Assembly: GCA_004431415.1 (NCBI GenBank)
Contig: QPMI01000393.1
Location: 23,830-87,829, forward strand
DNA length: 64,000 bases
Direction: 5' to 3'
Source of the DNA: Cyanophora paradoxa
Lineage: Eukaryota; Glaucocystophyceae; Cyanophorales; Cyanophoraceae
Under the pieces are notes generated by a model, which worked only from the letters and a program-made list of their open reading frames with translations, did no database searches and had not been told where the DNA came from. Each line of letters begins with the position of its first letter. The stretch's first letter is position 1. Positions 12,246 through 23,381 of this stretch are shown here, in pieces. The translations under genes were made by a program, and so were the position numbers.

Positions 12246-13095
12246 GGTACCGGTTACCGCACCGACAATTCGGAGCTTCGTCAGACGGTCCGAGGTAGGG
12301 TTACCGTCTGACGGTAATGTCGGCCCCCCAGCCTCCGACATAGGGTTACCGGGCCGAAATTTCGGCCGGCCGAAATTTGCGAAAGATTCGAAATTTCGGC
12401 GACATTTCGGCACCCTCCGATCCGAATTTCGCCGAAAGAGAATAAAATAATCAATAAAGTATTTGGAATATCCATATTTCGGCCGTGGAAGTGGGGGGTT
12501 GGGGTGCCCGGGGGGCGGGGACTGGCTAACTGCGCCCGTAGGCACTGCTAAACACACTAGTAGGCATTGCTAGGCAGTCTGTTTTAGGTTAAAGGGGACT
12601 CAACATGTTGTTTAGGGCGGGGGCTCGCCGAAGTTTCGGCCGAAATTTCGGAAATTTCGGCGGGCTGATTCCGAATTTCGGCGCTCCAAAATCCGAATTT
12701 CCGAAATTAAATTCGGCAACCCTACTCCGACATCGACAATGTCGAATGTCAGGTGGATTTCGGTGCGATCCGACAGAGGGGGGGGGTAGGGGTCATCTCC
12801 GCCGGCAGAATGCGCCATAAATTATATTTTAAGGCTTCTGGTGCTCCAGGAAGTTATTCTAAGCATGTCTGAACACATTCCCCACCTTGGGAATCCATTG
12901 AAGCGTGGGTTCTAGGTGAGCGACGGACCGGCGACGGCAGGGAGGGGGCGAAAAAAGCATTAAAAACTATTTAAAAATGCATTATTTTAATCATTATTTT
13001 CGACATGTCGGTCGCCCTCGCCGACACCGCACCGACATTCGACATTGACGACCGTTTGACGAAGCTCCGAATTGTCGGTGCGGTAACCCTACATT
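12246..13095. repeat. Inverted-repeat element, MITE-like
   Basis: The left end (about 12246-12290) reads GGTTACCGCACCGACAATTC and the right end (about 13049-13094) is its near-perfect reverse complement over about 45 bp. The body has further GAAATTTCGG repeats and internal copies of the AGGGTTACCG end, suggesting nested insertions. No transposase frame is visible. Confidence 0.5.
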
Positions 13096-14081
13096 CGACA
13101 TACGTACTGTACATATATGCATGTAGCTATAGAACGGGAAATATTTAGGACACTGAATCTTTTTAGTATTAAATTCTGGAGGCCTGATTACTAAATATTT
13201 ATCGTATACTAAATCCGAAGGTTGGGGTGGGGGGGTACGTAGCCCGTGCAGCCGAAGTTGCAGCGCAGGAGAAGCATGCCGCGCCGGCGCCGCCGATGAG
13301 AGCGCAAAAGCGCGCAGCGTTTCTCCTGATTCCTGACCCCTCGCGCGCGCCGCGCCCACCCCTTCTAAAGGCCGCTACTAAAGCGCTCCGCGCGGCTGAC
13401 TCTTAAATATTTTCAGCCTACTAAACCAGCCGAACCCCGGAATTACTAAATATTTTGGGGTCTTAAATATTACCCGTTCTACAGTAACGACGACCGTCGG
13501 ACATTGTCGATGTCGGACAGTCGATCGGAGGCTGGGCCCGGGAGACCGACATTAATTATATATAATTACCGTCAGATGCCTGACAGACGGTAACCCTACT
13601 CCGATCCGGCCTGACGGTACCCGCCTAACATAAAACATTGACAGCTGCATGCAGTACGTACGGTGCCAGTACTGTAGAACTGGTTAATTTAGTACAGGAA
13701 AATAATTAGTACTTCGCCAAAACTGCCACTTTAGCGGCTGGTAAAACTTTAGTAGGTCAGTCTTCGCAGGGCGTTTGTATGGCGGAGGCGGGGCTACCCC
13801 TACAAATTCAATGCGATTCTCGGCTTTAGCAGGCGAGAAATATTTAGTAGATCGCCCAAAAACTTTTAGTACTATAAATATGCAGCCCACTAAATATTTC
13901 TAGCTCTCCAGTACCTCGGACCGTCGGACCGGATCCGTGAGTCCGGATCCGGCCGGGTCACCGTGGCACCGCCGACTCACCGGCCCGGCGCCGGCGGGTC
14001 CTCTAAAATTTTGAGCGCAGTTATAATTATATCAACTTATATGCATATATGGTAGCGCAGTACTAGTATACGTAGAATCGT

Positions 14082-14083
<2 letters not shown>

Positions 14084-14117
<34 letters not shown>
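14084..14117. repeat. TA dinucleotide microsatellite
   Basis: An uninterrupted run of alternating A and T of about 34 bp. Confidence 0.9.
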
Positions 14118-14120
<3 letters not shown>

Positions 14121-14365
14121 AGCGCGGTAATCGATGATGCCATCATTGCCATGATGCCGATGATGATACCGGTATATGGCAACCTCGATCGCGAGCTCCG
14201 GCCCCCGGGATCCACAGGCGGGGAAGCACGAGGGGTACCGGTATATCACCATATCACCGTATACTAGTATACGTACCGGGTACTACCGGCCCGGCGGACT
14301 CCGGGACGCGGCCGAGCATGCACAGTGCATGCGCACCTAGCTATACTAGTAGCCTATACTATATG

Positions 14366-15000
14366 ATAGGGTTACCTAGGCTTGCGGCTAGCGGGGTCGC
14401 GGGCCGGCTCGAGCCGAGCCTAGCCAGCCCGAAAAGCGGCTCGAGCCGCTAGCTAGCCTGGCTAGCCTCGGCCGCTTTTCGCCTTCCCTAGCCGGCTAGC
14501 TAGCCTGCTAGCCCGGCTAGTCTCTCCCCCCCCCCCCTCGAGCTCCCCTCTCTCGCACGAAGTCCACAATGACTCCACATACGATCGCGGCGGTGACGAT
14601 CTGATTCGCCTGCTTCTGATCACGGCGGTGACGATCGATCGGATGCTGCTGTCGGAGGCGATTGACGTGAACTGGAGGCGACCGGAGCGAAATGCTGGAA
14701 CATGGTCGGCTGCTGTGCGGCGTGGAAGGTGCGGCTAGGCGCAAACTTCGGCCCCATCGCGAGGCTACGCGAGCGCTGCAGCTGGCTACGAGCCGGCAGT
14801 GCGTTGTATAGCGTACGCCAGCTACGGCTGCCCCGGCTAGCCCCCCCCGGCTAGCCAGCAGGCTAGCCTCCCCCCGCGCTAGCCGGGCTTGCAAGCCGGC
14901 TAGCCATTTCCAAACGGCGGCTCGAGCCGGCCGCCAAAGTCCGCTAGCCTAGCCGGCTTGCTAGCCGGCTAGGCTCGAGCCGCAAGCCTAGGGTTACCGC
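14366..15000. repeat. Second inverted-repeat element with AGGGTTACC ends
   Basis: The left end carries AGGGTTACCTAGGCTTGCGG and the right end the inverse (CGCAAGCCTAGGGTTACC). Both flanks continue into GCTAGC and CTCGAGCC-rich arms that can pair imperfectly. No coding capacity recognised; MITE-like. Confidence 0.4.
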
Positions 15001-15729
15001 ACTGGGGCACCGACAATTCGAATTCGGACCGCCGGCCGCGCCGGGCCGGGAGCTCGACCAGCGCTGGCCGTGGCCATGGCACTGATGATGGCAGGCAGTG
15101 GCAGCACCTCGATCGACCGGCCCGGCGGCGACGTCGACTCGCGAATCGCGATCGGCGAGCTCAGACCGTCGCCGGGCGGCCGGGGCGGCCTGCAGCTGGC
15201 ACACGCGTACGGCCGCACACGCAGCCTGGCAGGCGTAGGGCCGGCGGCGGTTCATGCGTTTCAAATTCGCGATGCATATAAACGCGTACGGGTTCTGGAT
15301 CGCGTCTGCGAGCTGCGCAGTCGTCGCCATTTGGGCGGTCTGCGGCTGGCCATGCACTCCAGGCCTGGCGATAGGGGCACTCGCTGATCATGAACTCGAC
15401 CACGTGCACGAGCTCGAGCTCGAGCTCGTCTGCTGGTGGCTTCAGCGGGCTACGCGTCCCAGCCTGCTCGGACCTCCGGACGATCTGTATGTTCGAAGTG
15501 AGCGCATCTTTCGAATTCCTGTGCACGTGGGCGTCTAGATCTCATGCATGCGCATATATATGATCATGATCCGGCCGCGGGCAAACGTACGCGTCGACAT
15601 ATGCATGGGCCAGCGCTAGCCTATATATGCATATTAACGGCAGCATGCGCATGCGCACGTGCACGTGCATCCTAGTACTAGCTATAGTACCAGTATACGC
15701 AAGCTAACACTGCGCATGCGCATGCGCAG

Positions 15730-18700
15730 GGCTGGTCCGTCACGTGCGAGATGCTAGCGCTGTTGACGTCGGAGCTGCGCTTACGCACGCCCTCCGCTGC
15801 CTGTCGGCGCGGCTGGAAGACCGGCGACTCGGATTCGTCGCGGCGTCCAAGACCCTCGCCGTGGCGCACCGCATCATCGACGCCACAGCTGCGGATGCCA
15901 GGGACCGATCAATATCGGTCATGAAACACGTGCACGGTACGCGTACGTCCGCGTCGTGCGCGTGCGCGTGTGGGCAATCACATGTACGCATACTAATAAA
16001 ATTCCGTATGCGCAGCGAACACGACGATGCGGCAGGCGTCGAATGAGCTGACAGCCGCCGTCGAAGCGCTTTCCGCGCGGTGGGACCGGGCGGTAAATTC
16101 AGCCGAGAGAGAGGAGCACCAGGACGCGTCTGCGGCTGCGATCATTCAAGAGTCGACGTTCGTCCTGTCGTCTCTCGCCGCCATGCTGGCAGAGAAGCTG
16201 CGAGCGCTGTCGAGCCATGATACCGATTCTGCACATGCCGGCCGGGGCGCTTGCCAGTGCGTGATCCGATTTGATGATCAACGCCATAATACATAATAGT
16301 CTTTAATTTCTACGATATTCTCTCGCAGGGGCGCTGGTGGCTTGCAAAAATTGACAAGAGCACTGAACGTGGTCCCTGCCATCGAAAAGGCCCTGCAAGT
16401 GGCCCTCTGGTGCGCTTTGTTCTCTCACTTCACCATGCATAAATATTTGACGAATCCGAATACATATCGACGCCGCTGACGTCGACGGGGCTGGGGCTGG
16501 CCTGGGCGCCGTCTCGGACAGGCACGCGGACGGGCGCCGGGCGCTGGAGGAGGGCGCGGCGCTCTCCGCGGGCCCCGACGAGAGCTCCTCCGACTGGGAG
16601 GTCATCTCCCGCCAGGCGAGTCCATATTCATCTTAGATTATCTAATTATAATAATATACGAGTGTATGCGCACTATTTTGGAAACAACTGACCGCAATAT
16701 TATCAAGCAGAAGGCTGCGTCGCTCCCTCTGCTGCTGTGCGAGGCCAGAGCTGTTCTCGGCTCCGCACTGATCTGCCTCGGGGATTTACGAGGTGCACGC
16801 CCGCGCGAAGCGCCCGCGGGACGCGCTGCGAGCTTTTGCCACATAGCTCTTAGCCTTCCTCGCCGAGTCAGGGCCTACCAGGCCCCCTTCCCCCCCCCTC
16901 CCTCCCCCCCCGCCTCGAGCTCCCCCCCCAGTTTCCCGCGCTCCCCCCCCCCCTCCCCCACTCCCGTCTCCTCCCGTCCCCGCTTCCCCCCCCCCCTCCC
17001 TCCCCCCCTCTCCCCCCGGCCCGGCCCCGTTCCCCGCCCCCACTCTCCGAATCCCCCGCCGGATAGGCCATGTATCCCTGCCCCCGCCGTAAATCTCTCG
17101 CCCCCCCCCCTCCCCACACCCCGCCTTACGGGCCCTTCAGCTTTATATCCGGATCCGGATCGGATGATCTGTATTTGCTGACTGTGTGATTCAGCTTTCT
17201 CGCAGGAGCTCGCGATCGCGACTGAGCTCAAGGCCGGTCGTGACATCGTTCGCAACGCACACCGATCGCTGCTGGTAATATGAACTATTGTTCGATCGAC
17301 ATTGCGAAGGTTGGGCGTGAAAAATTAGTGATTGTGGGTGCGGACGCGCAGGCGTTGTCTCGAGAAGCAGAAAAGATACACGAAGTGCGAGCTGCGAGGA
17401 TTGGTTTGCCCGATATTAATCTAGATCATGAGAATGAGAACGAGCTCAAATTTGAAGTAAGCTTGCTTTGCGCATGCTTATATAATTATATATACACAAT
17501 ATTTAATTTGAAACATAACTAATATTATATTCCCGAGCGCTAGCTCGAGCTCACGCGTATACTTATATACGTACAGAATTCGAACTTCGACCATGCGCAT
17601 CAAGCCTACCGGCCTTGCGATTGGGAGACCTTCGAGTTCTCCCGGCCGATTGCAGATGGCCAGGATGATCTCGAATGGGCCGACGCCGGATTTGAATCAC
17701 CGCATCGACACTTCGAATTCGACGCGTGGAGAATCGACACCCGAAAGGTGCGTGTGTGCATGCGCACTAAGATAGTATACACACCTGCAAGCTGCAGCTG
17801 ATTTGAGCGTGCAGTTGAGAATTGGCAAGCGAATTGCGCGAGACACCGGCGGTCACGATGACACGCTCGTCGAAGTTTTTCAAGGACAATACAGAGGTTT
17901 GTTTAATGAACCAGACCTGCAGCGCTAGCTGTACTACGGTAGACATACGTATACGCAAGCTTTGACGGCTTCGCGATTGCAGGCAAGGACGTCGCCGTGA
18001 AGAGGATGACGCACAGGGACGAGTACGCGCACGCGACCTGGGACACCGAGCGGCAGATGTTCCTCAGACTGCGGGGCGAAGCCGACCTGCACTGGTGCGC
18101 TTCCCACCCGATCGCGATTTATATTCGGCAATATAAATGCCACGTGCATTTTCATAGATGTCACATCATTATTTAAAAATCGTGCTCGATTGCGAGCTCG
18201 TGTTAACGTTAACGTTGTGCAGGTCCCTGCAGTCTCCGCGGGTTGTAGCCCTCGTCGGGGCTTCGCTCAGGCCCCCCGGCCCCGTGCTCGGTGAGAATTT
18301 GAAGTTCATGCGCATGCGTAGCCACGTCCCGTAGTACGACGGAGGCTTTATTTAAATCCAACAGTGACGGAGTACATGGCACGAGGGAACTTGAAACAGA
18401 TTATTCGGGTGCGCTCTGCGCTTGCGCGTGTAATAATTCAATGATTACCTCAAGCATTAAATAATTTAAATCATGATTATGCGCACACGCGCAATAAGAA
18501 TTCTTTAAAAGACCTCGTCTGCGTGCACGTGCACGCGTACATTCACCGTGGCACATCAATTCATCATGGCATCACGTTTGAGTTTAATTCCCGAGTCCGC
18601 AGAACAGCTCCTTAATCCAGGCGCTGGACTGGAGTAGAATTGTGATGATGGCTCTTCAGGCTTCCGAAGGTGCGAGAACTGTTGACATTACGTATACTGA

Positions 18701-19652
18701 TCATTAATATTAATTTTGAATATTTCGTTCTGCGCCCAGGCCTGCATTTTCTCCACAGCAGAGCGCCCCCTGTGATACACAGAGACGTCAAGGTGTGCAA
18801 TTCGTGAAGCGTCCGCGTGTCGTTTACTGATACTTCAGCATACGCAAAATCATATATAATTTCTTGACCATGTGATTAGTCGGAGAATTTCTTTGTTGTG
18901 CGTAAATGATCGTCTACAAGTTGCATGCGCTTTCTCGATTCGGATCTGACTGTGCAGGAACATAGGACGACCGGTTTAACGTCAAGATTGGCGGTCCGTT
19001 AACGTTACCCATTTCTTAAGCTTGTCCTCGAGTTTTGTTGGGGATGTGGTTTGATGCGTTGCGCAGACTTGGGTCTTGCGCGATCGCTCTTAGATGGGCC
19101 TCTGTCGCAGGAGGGAATCCACCCCGTCGGCGACCGCCACGTACGTGTACCCCTCTTCGAATTACATTAAAAACCCCATTTCGTCTGCGATCGACATCGA
19201 GCTCACGATCGCCGCGCGGCGGCCGCGGGCAGTACCGGGCGCCGGAGGTGGAGCGGATGGGGCCGTACAGCGAGCGGAGCGACGTGTTCGGCCTCGGGGT
19301 CGTCCTCTGGGAGCTCCTCGCCCGCCGCCCCGTCGACGGCTGGGTCCGCCACGAGCACGTGCGCCCGCACGCCCCGCTTTCGTGAGCTTGCAATAAATAT
19401 ATATCACAATTGGCTTAGCGTTTAGTTTGCCCACTCGTTTGGCGTGATCCGTGCAACGTTGGCGTGATCAACGCGTACGCTGCGCAGATCAAAGCGCGGG
19501 TGATGGAGGGGGGCGAGCGGCCGCCCGTCCCGCCCGACCTCCCGCCCGCCCTCGCGCGGCTCCTCGCGCGCTGCTGGGCCGAGGACCCCGCCGCCCGGCC
19601 CCCCACCGCCGAGATCGTGGACACCCTGCGGCGGGCGGTCGCAGCGACATGA
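15730..19652 (+). CDS. TKL-like protein kinase with N-terminal helical region, copy A
   Basis: Many short exons. N-terminal exons (15730-15936, 16016 onward, 16330 onward, 16713 onward) read as helical bundles (ALRCLSARLEDRRLGF, AMLAEKLRALSS). The kinase domain follows: IGKRIARDTGG glycine-loop region (exon 17815-17896), VAVKR with the ATP-anchoring Lys at 18000, HRDVK at 18778-18792, an 18-nt micro-exon SENFFV (18880-18897), DDRFNVKIG (18966-18993), DLGLARS in place of DFG, YRAPEV, and RCWAEDPAARPP in the last lobe; stop 19650-19652. All catalytic residues (K, HRD, N, D of DLG) are present. The short glycine loop is unusual. One N-terminal intron appears to use a GC-AG donor in both copies. 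The start codon is not resolved; a conserved upstream segment from about 15250 may hold exon 1. The helix-plus-kinase plan recalls MLKL or RIP-type TKL proteins, which is only an analogy. Confidence 0.8.
16881..17110 (+). other. Polypyrimidine tract within a kinase intron
   Basis: About 230 bp of nearly pure C and T with long C runs, absent from the same intron of copy B. Open frames across it are low-complexity and not genes. Such tracts can form triplex or C-rich structures (established for this kind of sequence, untested here). Confidence 0.6.
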
Positions 19653-19876
19653 GCCCTACAGCTAGTTATAGGCCTTGACGGCATCTATCGACTGTGCAGA
19701 TTAAATGCGTGATGACGCATATGACCGGCAGCTGCACCTGGCACATGGTATCCAATGATCTCGCGAATTTTCAAATGGGCGCGGCCCGGCGGGTGGATTG
19801 GCATGCGCAGCACCGCAGCGCGTGCAGCCATATGCTATTAATATTGCTAGCGCTAGATTCTCTCTCGGATCCCGCT
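19653..19876. other. Short spacer between convergent kinase and TPR genes
   Basis: About 220 bp between the kinase stop and the inferred TPR stop. No feature seen. Confidence 0.4.
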
Positions 19877-21708
19877 TCAGCTTTCTTCAATTTGCTGTGC
19901 AATATACGTAGTGCTCTGAAACCGGCGGGCCTTGGCCATGGCGTGGGGGGCCACGTCGGGGTGCTTCTCTCCGAGGACCGCCTGCCGCGCCCGCAGGCAC
20001 GCCATGCCAGCGCATGCCGGCCGAAGCGGAGGCTCAGGGGGGCGCCGGGGGGCGGATCCGGAGGGCTGGGGAGGGGGACGGCGGGGTGGGGGGTACGCGC
20101 CCTGTAGAGGCCCTCCGCCTCCTCGTACCGCTGCCGGCGGGGGTACCTTTGTCAGCGCTCGCCCTGGTCGGCCCGCCCGGCGCCGCGGGGCGCTCGACCG
20201 AGACGCTAGGGCGACCCCCCATCTATTCCAAGCGGGCGCTCCCCTCGAGCTTCCCTCCAGGCTCCCCCGCGCCCCCCGGAAAGAGGATCTGGCTGCAGCC
20301 GGGCCCGGGGCGGCCCGCCCGGCGCGGGGCGGCGCGGGGGTACCGCTGCCGGCCGCTGAGCGCTCGCCGGCGCGGCGCGGCGCTGGACCCAGGCGCTATG
20401 GGCGACCTCCTATCCATCCCCAGCGGGCGCCCTCCTCCATCGCGAGCTCCCCCCGGCCGCGGCCCCCCCGCGCCCCCCGGAAAGAGGGTCTGGCTGCTGC
20501 CGAGCGGGAAAGGCGGGCCTGCGCGGCGAAGTGGAGGCCGGCGGCGTCAATAACGTTGCTGAGGGAGCTCGCCGTCTCGGGGTGCGAGGCGCCCAGCGCC
20601 CCCTCCCGCGCCCCCCGCGACCGCTGCGAGGGTGGGGGGCGCCCGCGCATGAGGGGAAGCCGCCGCTGCCGTCATCGGAGGCCGCGAGGTTGGACGGAAG
20701 GAGCGCCCTCGGGCATAGGCTCTAAGAGCGCAGGGGCCGCGGGCCCGGGGCCGCTCGCGGCCGGCAGTAGGGGCCCGCGAGGCTACTAAAAGCGCCTGCG
20801 GTGCTACTGGGAGCGCCCTTGGGCCGCGGACGGCGGTGGGGGCCAGCGGGGCGTGGCGGGGCGGGCACGTCGTAGAGGGTGGAGGCTTCGTGGAAGTGCC
20901 CCTGCGTGCCCCGCGGTTAGCCGGCCGGGCGCCTCCAGGGCGCGGCGCTGGGGCAGCTGGCTCCGCCCCGCGCGCCCCCCGCCGCCTCCCGTGCAACCGA
21001 ATACGAAGCTCCTGAGCACCCAAGTCTAAGCTTAGACCTAATCCTCAGCCTCCGAGACGGACCTGGGCGAAGCGGAGCTTGCCGAGGGCGTTCACCGAGG
21101 CCGCCGTGTCCGGGTGGCAAGCCCTGCGGGGGGGAGAAAGGGTGCCGCCGCCGCTCAGGCCGAGGGAGCGGGGCGGAAGAGAGAAAGGGCGGGGCGGGGC
21201 TGTGGGCAGCCGTCTCCCAGAACTATATATACCCGGATCTAAACCAAGAGAGGAAGGGGAGAAAGGCGGGCGTGGCGGGGCGCGCGGACCCGAAGACGGC
21301 CTCCCTGACCTCGATGGCCCGCTGCGCCCCCGGCTCAGAGAGAGAAGGGGCGAGGGGCCTAAAAATAGCTGGGGGAAGGGGGGGTAGAGGTGCCTGCAGG
21401 AGCGCCTCGGCCTCCTCGTAGCGCGCCTGCCACGGCCTCAGATCGGCGGGGGGAGGGGGGGGGGAAGGGGGCGCGCCTGGGCGGTGCGGAGGCGGCCCAT
21501 GGCGGTGAGCGTGCTCGCCACGTCGACGTCGGGGTGCGAGCTCGAGGGCCTGCGAGCTCGAGCAAGCCGGGGCGGGCCGGCTTAGAAGGGGGAGGGGAGA
21601 AGGAGGATGGGGCGGGGTACCCAAGGGCGCAGCCGCAGCGCTTTCTGCGCGGCGCAGAGCTCAGAAGGAGGAGGAAAATAAAAGCAGCCATAGGGCGAAG
21701 CCATAGGG
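19877..21708 (-). CDS. Kinesin-light-chain-type TPR protein, 3' portion (gene split by the element)
   Basis: Minus-strand exons carry the paired-helix signature of TPR repeats of the KLC/TPR_12 kind: KALRLRPW (21621-21644), SHPDVDVASTLTAMGRL (about 21490-21545), RYEEAEALL (about 21400-21430), RAIEVREAVFG (about 21290-21330), HPDTAASVNALGKLRF (about 21064-21115), HPETASSLSNVI (about 20540-20600), RYEEAEGLYR (about 20100-20130) and RQAVLGEKHPDVA (about 19940-20000), ending IEES and stop 19877-19879. Introns are GC-rich and hard to bound, so only the repeat cores are secure. TPR proteins of this kind are protein-binding scaffolds. The 5' exons continue at 49520 and above, beyond the inserted element; the acceptor at 21645 with a pyrimidine-rich tract upstream suggests that the insertion lies in an intron. 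Confidence 0.65.
21703..21708. repeat. Target-site duplication, left copy
   Basis: ATAGGG directly precedes the left inverted repeat; the same six bases follow the right one. The length fits rve-integrase Mavericks. Confidence 0.9.
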
Positions 21709-21803
21709 ACACATATGTATAAACTTATTTAAATCCCTCGTTCATCTCGATCGCTTCGCGATCTCGATTCACTCAGGATTTAAATAAGTTTATACATATG
21801 TGT
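21709..21803. repeat. Terminal fold-back at left end
   Basis: The outermost 28 bp (21709-21736) are repeated as a perfect reverse complement at 21776-21803, with a 39-nt loop that itself contains a GATCGC-TTC-GCGATC hairpin. A single strand of the end could fold into a 28-bp stem. The same structure lies at 49419-49513. Confidence 0.9.
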
Positions 21804-22118
21804 CAAAATTAATACTAAAATACGTATTTATCGATTAAATTCTTTAACTTTTTATGCAAATTTTGTATAAATTAATGCAAACTTTGTATTAAAAATGAAA
21901 AACGCGTTTAACTTTATGCATATTTACGATTGCATCAATTGATCTTATATCGATTGATTATGTTCTTTGTCGATTACATATATAACTGCGATAGATTAAC
22001 ATTAAACTACTTAAAGATCGATATAATCGCGATTAAATTGCATAAATTCGCATAAACTCGATATATCTCATCGGTATTGAAGTAGACCACCGCCCATTGT
22101 GTATCGAAAAACGCAAAA

Positions 22119-22372
22119 AGTGTCACAGAGTTGCATTGTGTCCAATTGAACAATCGATGAGATTGCTGATTTGCATTTTTGCACCCAAAAACTGTCACAG
22201 AGTTGCATTATCTCCCATTAAACAATCGATTAGATTGCGGGATTTTCTATTGGAATATATCGGAACTGCATTATGTCCAATTAAACAATCGATGAGATTG
22301 CGGATTTATATTTTAGATTGAAAAAAGTGTCACAGAGTTGCATTATCTCCAATTGAACAATCGATTAGATTG
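22119..22372 (+). repeat. Four copies of a ~47-bp repeat in the left TIR (mirror 48850-49103)
   Basis: Copies begin near 22119, 22193, 22260 and 22327. They share TCACAGAGTTGCATT and AACAATCGAT(G/T)AGATTGC, spaced about 70 bp apart. Regular direct repeats near an element end are candidate binding sites for a replication or integration protein. Confidence 0.8.
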
Positions 22373-22486
22373 CATATGTTCTATAAAACAGAATAATTGA
22401 GATCAAGTGTGACAGGTAGTATTCAAATGATATTCAGTAAGAGATAGTTTTGTTTTTGAGAAAGTCAGTAAGAGGGGTGGAATGTC

Positions 22487-22600
22487 TGTGACGCCTGTGA
22501 CGGCTGTGACGCCTGTTTTCAGAAGTCTGTCATTTTTGAAAATTTTAAAAAGTTTGAAAGTAGGTGTCACAGGCGTCACAGGCGTCACACTCAATTAAAT
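22487..22600. repeat. GTGACGCC iteron inverted repeat 1 (mirror 48622-48735)
   Basis: Three TGTGACGCC-type 9-mers on one side and three GGCGTCACA on the other flank an AT-rich centre, so the unit is both an iteron cluster and a large imperfect hairpin. Confidence 0.8.
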
Positions 22601-22775
22601 TAGGTGTCACAGCGAAATTGCAGACCATTTCCAGTAAGACAACTTCGCATTTTCAAAAAGGTTGATTAATGGATAGTGTTTTGTAGGTGTCAGAGGTGTC
22701 ACAAGACGGATTTCAGTAAGACAAGAATATATTTTCGAAAATCTCAGTAAGAGAAAGAGATTCCATTTTTAATTG

Positions 22776-22910
22776 GGTGTGACGCCTGTGACGGCTGTGA
22801 CGGCTGTTTTCAGAAGTCTGTCATTTTTGAAAATTTTAAAAAGTTTGAAAGTAGGCGTCACAGGCGTCACAGGCGTCACAGTCAATTAAAGAGGCGTCAC
22901 AGTCAATTAA
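22776..22910. repeat. GTGACGCC iteron inverted repeat 2 (mirror 48312-48446)
   Basis: A second copy of the same arrangement with almost the same AT-rich centre, extended on the inner side by further GGCGTCACAG-TCAATTAAA units. Confidence 0.8.
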
Positions 22911-23073
22911 ATAGGTGTCACAAGACGGATTTCAGTAAGACCATCTGAAATTCTGAATATCTCAGTGTCAACTAACTCGGAAATCGCAATACTCTATGTT
23001 TCTCCGATTTCTCCAACCCTGAAAACACACCTGTTATTCTCTCATCTATCTCATGAGATACTCTCGTTTCGCC

Positions 23074-23092
23074 AAAAATTGACAAACGATTT
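23074..23092 (+). promoter_or_regulatory. Conserved upstream motif, site 1
   Basis: AAAAATTGACAAACGATTT lies 22 bp before the ATG at 23115. Related copies occur at 28740, 29184, 31909 and, on the minus strand, 37341-37360. Putative promoter shared by a gene class that includes the primase-helicase. Confidence 0.55.
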
Positions 23093-23114
23093 CCCATCAT
23101 GCTGTAAAGGAAAG

Positions 23115-23381
23115 ATGCCGATTAACCAGCAATATCACAATTTCCATGGGACTTACATCTTGATTGTGAATAGAATGCAAGATCATTATGAGATCTTTCA
23201 AGAGATGGGATTGCGAATTACAAGGAGATCAACTCTTTGTAGATTCTTGAAAAGGAATGGTGCTAAATGGGATAAGACAATTCGCCGATGGTATACAGAA
23301 GATCCAAAGAGTCCCCTTCTTAATATTTTCGAGACAGATGGAGAGTTCTTCTATCAGGATCGGTTTAATCATTACCAATAG
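23115..23381 (+). CDS. Small protein with DUF5710-like motif, 88 aa
   Basis: The ATG at 23115 follows conserved motif site 1 and is preferred over in-frame codons inside the TIR. The segment LKRNGAKWDKTIRRWY resembles the short DUF5710-type motif (GAkWD..kkrWY) found in phage and plasmid proteins of unknown role (inference). No membrane segment. It ends convergently with, and overlaps by 17 bp, the minus-strand penton-like gene. Function unknown. Confidence 0.6.
   Translation: MPINQQYHNFHGTYILIVNRMQDHYEIFQEMGLRITRRSTLCRFLKRNGAKWDKTIRRWYTEDPKSPLLNIFETDGEFFYQDRFNHYQ

Larger units (their letters stand above)
11761..15229. other. Gene-poor region between surface-protein and kinase genes, copy A
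   Basis: No credible gene. It contains MITE-like inverted repeats that share an AGGGTTACCG-type end sequence (12246-13095 and 14366-15000), many repeats built on GAAATTTCGG near 12355-12715, and a TA microsatellite. The matching interval in block B (55880-57990) is shorter and different, so these look like insertions after the duplication. Confidence 0.45.
21709..23067 (+). repeat. Left terminal inverted repeat (1,359 bp)
   Basis: It matches the reverse complement of 48155-49513 with no length difference in any stretch I compared. The inner edge is sharp: after CTCGT at 23067 the two sides diverge. It ends with the antisense 3' part of the AdoMet decarboxylase gene. The near-identity means recent insertion or active homogenisation of the ends. 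Confidence 0.95.

Noticed and set aside
15254-15538. Hydrophobic open frame conserved in both blocks as a separate gene
   Set aside because: It may be the first exon of the kinase or only duplicated flank; no splice or start evidence decides, so it is mentioned only within the kinase entry.
16868-17255. Long open frames across the C-rich tract on both strands
   Set aside because: Low-complexity Pro/Ser or Gly/Arg translations caused by homopolymers, within an intron of the kinase gene.
18778-18993. Kinase copy A as a pseudokinase lacking the catalytic Asn, or frameshifted after HRDVK
   Set aside because: An 18-nt exon with proper splice borders supplies the Asn in frame in both copies.
22007-22198. 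Short open frames inside the TIRs as genes
   Set aside because: They lie in AT-rich repeats, lack promoter boxes, and encode no recognisable pattern; the TIR is explained by repeats and the AdoMet decarboxylase end.
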